Positions 35,601 to 42,824 of a stretch of DNA of 64,000 nucleotides are shown piece after piece; positions within the stretch are counted from its first letter, which is position 1, and every line of letters begins with the position of its first letter. The notes beneath the pieces are model-generated. The model was not told the DNA's origin. It did not search any database and was given only the letters and a program-made list of their open reading frames with translations. The translations under genes and the position numbers were made by a program. The stretch is from Allocoprococcus comes (GTDB taxonomy: Bacteria > Bacillota > Clostridia > Lachnospirales > Lachnospiraceae). Location: positions 1 through 64,000 of the forward strand of contig NZ_JAAIMM010000003.1 of NCBI RefSeq assembly GCF_013300725.1, in the 5' to 3' direction.

Positions 35601-38600
35601 TACTTCTTGTTGTCCAGGTCGTACACTTTAAATTCTGTTCCTGCAATCAGGACGGATTTCTTTGTTTCATCGTCTTTTTTCACGATTTTCAGTTTTGCCT
35701 TAAACTCTTCATCCAGAAGCACTCGCCAGATCTGTGGCTCATTTGGATGATGCTCTGTGATATTCACTTCAAAATCATCGACTGGCTTGTAGTTGTGCGG
35801 TGTTGTTGTCTCACGCACGATATAGCTTCCAAATGGTAATGGAATACTGCAGGCATACCCTTTTTCATCTGTGAAAATCTCAGTTGCTCCTTTTTCTCCA
35901 CTCACTACTGGTTTTGCAGAATCAAAATCATAACTGCCATCTGCTTTCTTTGTAAGGGAAGATTTCAGATAAACTGTAAATCCAGCTCCGGATAACAGAT
36001 CTGCATCTGTCTTTCCATTGTTGGCTGCTTTAATAATCTGGAATGGCTGCTTGATGACCTGCTCACTGGAAGTGCACTCTCTTTTCACTTCTGCTGTCAT
36101 ATCTCCTTCATAACTGCACGTAAGATCATGCTCTTCTGTATCTGCCAGGTATCCGGTCGGAGGTGTAATCTCTTTGATATAATATTTGCCAAGATACAAG
36201 CCATTTACAGAAGCCTGTCCTTTGTCATCTGTTGTAAGAGATGCTATCTGTTCTCCTGCTTTATAAATAGTTCCGGTTGCTCCGTCCGGATGCACAATAT
36301 CTTCACGGGCATACAGACCATAAACTGCACCTTTCAGTGTGGCATCTCCCTGCGGTACTGCTTTTCCTGTTTCTTTATCAACTTTGAATAAATTGATCTT
36401 TGCTGTCACACGGTCATTACTGAAGGTATGGGCAAAAGATACGGTTGCTTCTTTATCATTGGTGTAAGAAAACTTGAACGTATACACATCTTCTGTATTT
36501 CTTACATAGCCTTCCGGTGCCTGATCTTCTTTTACAAAATAGGAATATCCAATCGGAAGATCCGCTGTGAATTTTGCATTCCCATCTGCTCCAGTAGTTG
36601 CTTTCTCAATCAGTGTTCCTTTTTTCACAACAACGGTTCCGTCTGCATTTCTAATATCATCGGATGCATACAGAGCAAAAATACCGCCATTCAGTGGTTT
36701 CTTGGTGTCTTTATCCTGTTTTACTACGGAAACATCTGCTTTCTGTCTCTCGTTGTTAAAAGTCACATCTGCAAATACAACTTCTTTATTCTGTCCGGCA
36801 TAGGTCAGAGTCACTGGCTTTTCTTCGCTGCCGTTATAGAAATTGTCCGGTGCTTTTGCTTCTTTTACCACATAGGTTCCAAGATGCAGGTTTTTCAGTG
36901 TGACAGAACCATTCTCACCTGTTGTCAGATTTTCTTTTACCAAGTCACCTTTGCTGTACACTTTTGTGCCATAAGCAGTTACGATATCCGCTCCGGCATA
37001 CACGTTATATACTGCATTTTTCTGTCTGCGGTTCTCATACTGGAATACGGTTCCACTCTCACTGACTTCTGCACCGATAAGAACCTGACCTTCTTTGTAA
37101 ATGGTAAGCTCTGCCAGCTGCTCCTTGTTTTCCACGGTCACAGCCGAGGTCTTACTTGCTACCAGTTTCACATTTGTTGCCGTTGCATTTACTACATATC
37201 CCTGTGGCGCTGTGATCTCTTTCAGATAAACGGTATCCTGTGTCTTGATGATCGTAACAGAGGATTTTCCATTCTTATCTGTTGCCGGCATCTGAGTGAT
37301 CAGCTTTGTACATGCCTCATCGCTGTATACACCGAATACTGCACCTGCAAGATTGACATCCGCTGTATCGTCTTTCTTTACGATTTCGATCGTAGCCTGT
37401 TCAATCCAAGACACTTTGAAATCAATATATTTTTCATCTGTCACACCTTCACCAAATACCAACGCAAGATCCTGCGTGTCAGATCCGGTGGTGATTTTAT
37501 AAGCAGAGTAATCTTTTGTAATACTTCCCTTCATTGTAGAAGACCAGCTCTGTGCCACGTCACTCACCTGTGTCAGTGGTGCAGAAAGATAAAACTTTGT
37601 TCCTCCGCAAATTTCTACACTTGCACCAGCTTTACTTGTTGTGCCTGTGCTTAGATTATGAAGTTTCACACCAGACGGAAGCTTCATCGTAATTGTCTGT
37701 AGCTTATCTGCTTTGAATGTAATATCTTTGGTTCTCTGTGAATTGCCATCCACATAAGCTTTTACATCTCCATCAGAAAATGACATTGCTACATCCGGTA
37801 TTTCTGGCTGTGAAACACAATAATTATACAATTTCATTGCTAAATTCTTGGCTGTACTATTCGCTCCGGAAAAAGCGTCGCCACTTCCATTAGCATAAGA
37901 AGCCGCCAGATGAACAAGAATGAATTTTGCTCCAGCACTAAGATTTCCATAACCATTCTCTTCTGTAAAGAATCCTTCATCTCCTGCTGCCTTGGTTCCG
38001 TAATAACATACCTTAGCTAATGTTTTTCCATCTCCGACTTTACTAATCGTGTAATTACCTGTTCCTGGTCCCGGTTTTGATGGCTGTACACAGTAAGCAG
38101 TCGCAGATACATTTCCAAACTGAACCGTATACTGATAGGTAAGATAAGAACCATAACCATAATCCGCATAACGATACAGAGTTCCTCTTGTAACAGATAC
38201 TTTCTGTACACTTCTTGCACTTGTCTTTGCCATAAAAGTGACTGTTTCACCAGCTTCCATGGCGTATAAATCAATTCCTTCCTCTTCCGCCTGCTCCATT
38301 GCATCCGATACTGTAAGACCTGTTTCCGAATCCGTTGTATTTTCAGTATCTTCTTCCATATCCGGTAATAGTTCGCTTGCCTGAGAATCAAATTCTTCTA
38401 TCTCGCTTTCCGTCACTTCCTCTGTTGGAAGCAATTCCGAGTCTGCTTCTGAATTCTCCGTTTCCTCTGTCTGCTGTTCACTGCCAGCTGTTTCTGATTC
38501 GGTTACTGCTTCACTCCCTGCAGTTTCTGTCTGCACTTCTGTTTCTTTCTCACGCACAATCAGCTTTCGGCTGATCTGGTACTTCGGATGCTCCTGATTT

Positions 38601-38956
38601 ACCGGTTCCACATAATAGACCGCTTTGTAAGTGTCCGCATGATCTGTCGTAAAATCCTCATTCTTATCATTCTTTGCTTCCTCAAATGTGACTTTAACCT
38701 TGTTATCATCCTTGATTTCCAGTCCGGTATAATCTGATTTCACATTAAATACACTGCCTGTTTCGATTTCATAATCTTTGGCAGTCACCACCTCATCTTC
38801 ATCCAGAAGGTCTTTCACTTCCTCATAAAGTGGAGGTTTCTCCTCTGGCTGGATCTCCGCTGCATATGCCGTCATCGGAGATAGCACTGTACTAAGCATT
38901 GTCATGCCTGCCAGCAAGCCAGATACTACTTTTCTAAAATTACCTTTTTTCTTCAT
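32627..38956 (-). CDS. Giant SpaA/Cna-B repeat cell-wall adhesin
   Basis: A 2109-residue surface protein. A signal peptide ends near MTAYAAE, followed by an acidic Ser/Thr/Glu-rich stretch (about 145-215). Next is a domain with a Cys in AYCVQP (about 288) resembling thioester-type adhesin heads. Then come about fourteen SpaA/Cna-B beta domains, each opening with a (K/L)xxxxKxD-type strand and closing with an E-rich strand such as YYVKEIxxPxGY, the pattern that forms Lys-Asn isopeptide bonds. It ends with APKTG, a hydrophobic helix and RKRKNK, a sortase signal with A in place of L. Probably mediates donor-recipient or host adhesion. No sortase gene is in the window. Confidence 0.9.
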   Translation of the reverse strand: MKKKGNFRKVVSGLLAGMTMLSTVLSPMTAYAAEIQPEEKPPLYEEVKDLLDEDEVVTAKDYEIETGSVFNVKSDYTGLEIKDDNKVKVTFEEAKNDKNEDFTTDHADTYKAVYYVEPVNQEHPKYQISRKLIVREKETEVQTETAGSEAVTESETAGSEQQTEETENSEADSELLPTEEVTESEIEEFDSQASELLPDMEEDTENTTDSETGLTVSDAMEQAEEEGIDLYAMEAGETVTFMAKTSARSVQKVSVTRGTLYRYADYGYGSYLTYQYTVQFGNVSATAYCVQPSKPGPGTGNYTISKVGDGKTLAKVCYYGTKAAGDEGFFTEENGYGNLSAGAKFILVHLAASYANGSGDAFSGANSTAKNLAMKLYNYCVSQPEIPDVAMSFSDGDVKAYVDGNSQRTKDITFKADKLQTITMKLPSGVKLHNLSTGTTSKAGASVEICGGTKFYLSAPLTQVSDVAQSWSSTMKGSITKDYSAYKITTGSDTQDLALVFGEGVTDEKYIDFKVSWIEQATIEIVKKDDTADVNLAGAVFGVYSDEACTKLITQMPATDKNGKSSVTIIKTQDTVYLKEITAPQGYVVNATATNVKLVASKTSAVTVENKEQLAELTIYKEGQVLIGAEVSESGTVFQYENRRQKNAVYNVYAGADIVTAYGTKVYSKGDLVKENLTTGENGSVTLKNLHLGTYVVKEAKAPDNFYNGSEEKPVTLTYAGQNKEVVFADVTFNNERQKADVSVVKQDKDTKKPLNGGIFALYASDDIRNADGTVVVKKGTLIEKATTGADGNAKFTADLPIGYSYFVKEDQAPEGYVRNTEDVYTFKFSYTNDKEATVSFAHTFSNDRVTAKINLFKVDKETGKAVPQGDATLKGAVYGLYAREDIVHPDGATGTIYKAGEQIASLTTDDKGQASVNGLYLGKYYIKEITPPTGYLADTEEHDLTCSYEGDMTAEVKRECTSSEQVIKQPFQIIKAANNGKTDADLLSGAGFTVYLKSSLTKKADGSYDFDSAKPVVSGEKGATEIFTDEKGYACSIPLPFGSYIVRETTTPHNYKPVDDFEVNITEHHPNEPQIWRVLLDEEFKAKLKIVKKDDETKKSVLIAGTEFKVYDLDNKKYVEQVTTYPVTTTHKSYFTDSQGYLIMPKNLKIGHYRIEEVNAPEGYTINKNYVEIAVDANTAYQMDSESGDAIITVDYENHPVKGKLTIYKKGEMLTGFKKDFVYEERYLKGAEFNVYAAENIYTPDYQKDENGNRQLIYAKDALVTTVTTGEDGKAVAENLPLGSYYVVEKTAPEGFVLNHDRSEVAFVYANQDTPVIEQEVTVGDDRQKVAIQVEKQDAENGATVAGAVFGIYNKADIKADGKAIVKADTLLQEMTSDNDGLAACTLDLPLGQYYVKELKAPAGFVSSDEVLNLDASYQGQDVKTVKLKTVKKNQPTTVEITKSDVTTGVELDGAKLTVLDKEGNVVDQWTSVKDQPHVIKRLTVGEEYTLREEMAPYGYLKATDVKFTLEDTAEIQKVEMKDEVPTGLLIINKNGEFLDKVTLLDHVKGTVEHLFEYVTGSLTDVTFDVFAAEDIKAADGVSEDYFKADEKVGTITTDSNGIAQMGDLPAGKYYVKEVKTAHGYVLDKEPRYVDLSYRDQDTPVITYDEKWQNARQKVKITVLKKEKDTERVLAGGVFGLYTSENIKNAKGEVLLEKDSLIEQRVTDEKGQITFTADLPVDGKYYVKEIFAPDGFVTTDEVQEFTFEYAGEDQAEVSYDFTFENQPTTVELTKTDLTTGKELPGAHLKVTDSDGNTVDEWTSTEESHVIKELVVGKEYTMTETKPADGYVTAESITFTVENTAEVQKHEMKDDVTKVQISKTDITGETEIPGAKLTILDKDDQVVESWISTEEAHYIEKLPIGKYTLREEQAPKGYLLTADVTFEVKDTGEIQKVAMKDDTAKGKVILNKTDKSSGEPLKGVEFELRDSKGKVLETLKTDAAGHAESKLYEIATFKNGKYDTAIKYYLVETKTLDGYTLDQTKHEVTFAYADDSTPVVEVTFNLTNEKPEVPETPNTPDTPQSHEETKVSNAPKTGDSTNIWLPILLLIISTGGMAGLYISRKRKNK

Positions 38957-39024
38957 GCTAAGGTCCTCTCTTTCATATATTTGTATTAAAACAGACAGTC
39001 CTTAGACTGCCTGCAATACACTAC

Positions 39025-41097
39025 TTATCGTTGTGGAAAAATCAGATTGAACTGTACATTTCCCTCTCCGGGATCAACCATCTCCACAGTTGCTTCGTAC
39101 TGTCTCCCTGTTTTTCTTGATACCAGATCCTTATAATGGATTTTTCCTTTAGACAGGAACTTCTTTGCTGCCGTCTTATCCATCTTTTTTCCCTGACTCG
39201 CAAGGAATTTATCATTCTTCCATAAGGTAAAAGTACAGTTCCGGTCAGAACAGTAAAAGTTTACTTTCCCTTCCTGGACATCTGCTCCACATCGGGGACA
39301 TTTGCCAATGACTTCTCCTTTTGCCTTTCCCTGAAACTGATTTTTCTTTTCTTCTGAAATTCCCTGATACCTGGCAACCAGTTCCTGCATCAGTTCTGTA
39401 ATCCCATTTAGGAATTCATCTGCTGTCTCTGTATTCTGGGCAATGTGATTCAATGCCATTTCCCACTCTGCGGTCATCTTCGGAGATTTAATCTCATCTG
39501 GCAGAACTGTAATCAATACATTACCATCATCTGTCGGCACCAGATTTTTCTTTTCCCTTTTCACAAAACCAGACTGAATCAGTTTTTCAATGATTGCTGC
39601 CCTTGTTGCCGGAGTACCAAGTCCTTTCTTTTCTGTATCTTCGGTCAGTTCTTCATTCCCTGCACGTTCCATCGCAGAAAGCAGGGTATCTTCTGTGTAC
39701 TGTTTCGGTGGCTGTGTGAAATGCTCCGATACCAAAGAATCACAGGGACCGTAATGCTTGCCTGCCCAGATATCCAGCTCCGGCTCTTCTTTCTCAATCT
39801 TTACGCCAAAGAACTGTTTCAATTTATTTTCGATCGCCTTGAATCCTTCCTGCTTTGTTTTCTTTGCTGTGAGATAAAACGTATGATAATTGCAGGTGAT
39901 CTGGCATTTATGGCTTTCATAAATATAAGGATCTGCAGTTGCTGTCAGAACCCTGGCACTGATCAGATACAAAATCTTGCGGTTTCGTTCTTTCAGTTCA
40001 CCAATATCTGCTTTGGCTACTTCCATGGTTGGGATAATCGCATGGTGATCGGATACTTTCTTTGAATTTAATACCTTACTCACGTCTGGGTGATATTCCA
40101 GACCTTCAGCATAAGGCATTTTCCCAAGTAACATCTGAATCAGTGTTTCAGTGCTTTCTCCCATCTCATCTGTCAGATACTGGCTGTCTGTTCTCGGATA
40201 AGTGACCAGCTTCTGCTCATACATCTCCTGCACGGCATCCAATGTCTGCTGTGCGGTATAACCAAACATTCTGTTTGCTTCCCTCTGCAGAGTGGTCAAA
40301 TCATAGAGCTTCGGAGGACGGACCGTTTTTTCTTTCACATCATCCTTTTCCACTTCGCACATACGCTCCATACAGTCCGCAGCCACTCTATCTGCATCTT
40401 CTTTTTTCTGAAAATGCTCTGTGACCGCATCCATCTCGTCAAACTTGATATGAGCCATATAATATTTTTCTTTGGTAAATTCCTTGATCTTCTGATTTCG
40501 ATCCACGATCATGGCAAGTGTTGGTGTCTGTACTCTTCCAACTTTCAGATTCTGGTTATACAGAACGGAAAAAAGACGGCTCGCATTGATTCCCACCAGC
40601 CAGTCTGCCTTTGCCCTGCAAAGTGCTGACTGATAGAGACTGTCATAACACGAACCGTCTTTTAATGACGCAAATCCATCTTTAATTGCCTGTTCCTCCA
40701 TGGAAGAGATCCAGAGCCGCTTCATCGGCTTTTTGCATCCTGCCTGCTCATACACCAGACGGAAGATTAGTTCTCCTTCCCGCCCGGCATCTGTAGCACA
40801 GATTACTTCATCTACTTTGGAATCTCGCATCAGTTTTTTCAAGATTCCAAACTGCTTTTTCGTGCCTTCCAATACCCTGTGTTTCCAACATTCCGGCACA
40901 ATCGGCAGATCTTCATATCTCCATTTTTTATATTTTTCATCGTATTCTGATGCATCACATAATCCAACCAGATGTCCTACGCACCAGGAAACGAGATAAC
41001 CGTTTCCTTCCACGTAGCCATCTTTTCTTGTTCTGGCTCCAATCACGGAAGCCAGTGCCATCGCAACCGATGGCTTTTCTGCAATCACTAACTTCAT
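39025..41097 (-). CDS. topB: DNA topoisomerase III (ICE-type)
   Basis: A 690-residue type IA topoisomerase. The Toprim domain starts KLVIAEKPSVA and carries ATDAGREGELIF (acidic metal ligands, about 101-111); the active-site Tyr300 lies in LVTYPRTDSQYL. A C-terminal zinc ribbon (CPRCGADVQEG with a second CxxxxC pair) is intact. It relaxes or decatenates DNA and in conjugative elements helps resolve transferred or replicating strands. It starts 1 bp before the end of the DUF4366 gene, so translation is probably coupled. Confidence 0.93.
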   Translation of the reverse strand: MKLVIAEKPSVAMALASVIGARTRKDGYVEGNGYLVSWCVGHLVGLCDASEYDEKYKKWRYEDLPIVPECWKHRVLEGTKKQFGILKKLMRDSKVDEVICATDAGREGELIFRLVYEQAGCKKPMKRLWISSMEEQAIKDGFASLKDGSCYDSLYQSALCRAKADWLVGINASRLFSVLYNQNLKVGRVQTPTLAMIVDRNQKIKEFTKEKYYMAHIKFDEMDAVTEHFQKKEDADRVAADCMERMCEVEKDDVKEKTVRPPKLYDLTTLQREANRMFGYTAQQTLDAVQEMYEQKLVTYPRTDSQYLTDEMGESTETLIQMLLGKMPYAEGLEYHPDVSKVLNSKKVSDHHAIIPTMEVAKADIGELKERNRKILYLISARVLTATADPYIYESHKCQITCNYHTFYLTAKKTKQEGFKAIENKLKQFFGVKIEKEEPELDIWAGKHYGPCDSLVSEHFTQPPKQYTEDTLLSAMERAGNEELTEDTEKKGLGTPATRAAIIEKLIQSGFVKREKKNLVPTDDGNVLITVLPDEIKSPKMTAEWEMALNHIAQNTETADEFLNGITELMQELVARYQGISEEKKNQFQGKAKGEVIGKCPRCGADVQEGKVNFYCSDRNCTFTLWKNDKFLASQGKKMDKTAAKKFLSKGKIHYKDLVSRKTGRQYEATVEMVDPGEGNVQFNLIFPQR

Positions 41098-42528
41098 TTA
41101 CTCCTGCTCCTCTTCTTCATCTTCCAGCACAGCATCATCAAAATCCTCGTCTCTCAGGATTTCTGGTTCTATACTTTCTTCCTGCTCATCTGCATCGTCT
41201 ACTTCCCGCTTTTCAGATTCTGAATCTTCGGATTCATCTTCATCCTCTTCCATCTCATCCTCGTCATCATATTCATGCTTTGGTTTATAGACTTTGAAGT
41301 AATATCCTCCTGCCGCAGCTCCTACTGCAACCAGTGCAATCAGAAGATACGTTCCAAATGGACTTTTATCTTCTGGCATCTGGATTTCATCCTCTACCTT
41401 ATCTTTCTCAGCTGTCTCAGTTGTTTCCGGCTTTTCTTCTTCAGCCTGTTTCTCTGGTTCTGCATAAACAGTATCTACTTCCGGAAGTGTCACGGAATCA
41501 GAAAGTGTGAAGTTCATCAGATCTTTCTCGCTGACTTCTGTAAGGAAATACACATTATCCTGAGATTTTGAATTGTCGATGATCAGATAAAAAATCTTAC
41601 CACTCTTAGTTGAAATGGTATAAAACTCTTTTGTGCCTTCCGTAGCTGTTTTAGTAACAGAATCTGCTGTCTCGCCTTCTTTATTAAGCTGTTCCTCAAT
41701 ACCTGTCACTGTCCGATCATCCACAGTTCCTTTTGCATCTGTTGGCTCAGAAGCTTGTGCATCCTGCGGAAGCGGAGAAGTCGTTGTTTTTTCAGTTCCC
41801 GTTGCATCTGCACTGGTCGTAGTTGCCATTGCACCATTGCTGTCACTGGAGGTTTTCTGTTTCTCTGCCTGCTTCTTTGCCCATTCATAATAAGGATTCT
41901 GCAACACATACTTTTCAGAAGTATTTCCGGCACCGTCTGTTACCGTAATCTCAATCTGTTTTGTAGTAAAATCTTTCTGTGTCAGTTGCACTCTCAGCAT
42001 TCCATCCTTCAGATCTGTATAAGTGGTGCCATTAACTGTTACTGCAGTAATCCCGGATACTGTATCATTCCCCTGAATCGTCAGCACACCATCTGTCAGG
42101 GAAGCAGAGAGTGTCGGCTTTTCCGTGTCATAACACTTAATAGAACGATTCTGCTCATACACCTTTCCATCACCATCTGTCACACGCACATACACTGTCT
42201 GATTTCCTGTGATCGTGATACTTCCGCTTCCAGTTACATCCTGCCAGCTTCCATCTTTTCCTGCTTTTGCTTCAATCTTTGCTATTGAGAAACCTTCCGG
42301 CATATGGCTGGCATCTACCGTAACAGCAATGGTTGTTTCTCCCTGTTTCCAGCCATCCGGTTTCTCAATCGTGATTGCAGGCGTGGTATTCTCAGCTGCA
42401 TAAGCAGTCTGTGTCTGGAGCAAAGGTGTTGTCAGGCAAAGAAATGTCGTTGCTGCAAGCAGACTCTTTTTTACCCTGTTTTTAGTATTTGTTCTCTTCT
42501 TCTGTTTCATTTTTTCCAGATTCATCAT
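41098..42528 (-). CDS. DUF4366 (CD1107-family) membrane protein
   Basis: A 476-residue secreted or membrane protein. It has an N-terminal signal peptide after a basic stretch (SLLAATTFLCLTTPLLQTQTAYA), beta-rich bacterial Ig-like repeats, a Ser/Thr-rich linker, a membrane segment near 388-405 (TYLLIALVAVGAAAGGYYF) and an extremely acidic cytoplasmic tail. This is the DUF4366 pattern typical of Tn1549-like ICEs, found next to DUF4315 and topoisomerase genes as here. It probably belongs to the mating-pair apparatus. Its 5' end overlaps the DUF4315 gene by 47 bp in another frame; ATG at 42510 is an alternative start. Confidence 0.82.
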   Translation of the reverse strand: MMNLEKMKQKKRTNTKNRVKKSLLAATTFLCLTTPLLQTQTAYAAENTTPAITIEKPDGWKQGETTIAVTVDASHMPEGFSIAKIEAKAGKDGSWQDVTGSGSITITGNQTVYVRVTDGDGKVYEQNRSIKCYDTEKPTLSASLTDGVLTIQGNDTVSGITAVTVNGTTYTDLKDGMLRVQLTQKDFTTKQIEITVTDGAGNTSEKYVLQNPYYEWAKKQAEKQKTSSDSNGAMATTTSADATGTEKTTTSPLPQDAQASEPTDAKGTVDDRTVTGIEEQLNKEGETADSVTKTATEGTKEFYTISTKSGKIFYLIIDNSKSQDNVYFLTEVSEKDLMNFTLSDSVTLPEVDTVYAEPEKQAEEEKPETTETAEKDKVEDEIQMPEDKSPFGTYLLIALVAVGAAAGGYYFKVYKPKHEYDDEDEMEEDEDESEDSESEKREVDDADEQEESIEPEILRDEDFDDAVLEDEEEEQE

Positions 42529-42784
42529 CGGCTTTTATTTCCTCCTTCTGTATTTCTACCCTGCCGGGCAACTCATTTTTCATTTTCTTTTTAAAAGCTT
42601 CCAATTCCGGAATACTCATATCCATTGCACGGATAATTCTTACAATTTCCAGATTTTCTGCTTCTGTTTTTGCAATCTCCGCAGCCTTGAACCGCTTTAA
42701 ATCTGCTTCATATCTGGCTTTAGATGCTTCCATTTTTTCCTTGGCTTTCTCATAATCTGCCGTTGCTTTTTCAAGACTTTTCAT
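42482..42784 (-). CDS. DUF4315 family protein
   Basis: About 100 residues from the ATG at 42784 (AAAGGAG 5 nt upstream; the frame is open to 42901). It is a Lys/Glu-rich coiled coil (KATADYEKAKEKMEASKARY) ending in an acidic tail, the DUF4315 pattern of ICE proteins. It lies between the wall hydrolase and DUF4366, the standard order. Function unknown. Confidence 0.8.
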   Translation of the reverse strand: MKSLEKATADYEKAKEKMEASKARYEADLKRFKAAEIAKTEAENLEIVRIIRAMDMSIPELEAFKKKMKNELPGRVEIQKEEIKADDESGKNETEEENKY

Positions 42785-42824
42785 CTCTTCTCCTTTCCGG
42801 GCGGCTGTTATAACGCCCTTTTCC

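Noticed and set aside
33593-37654. Long plus-strand open frames (up to 408 codons) opposite the adhesin gene
   Set aside because: They are mirror frames of the repetitive SpaA domains; compositions are Cys/Phe/Ile-rich, no ribosome-binding sites and no domains, while the minus strand has a complete adhesin.
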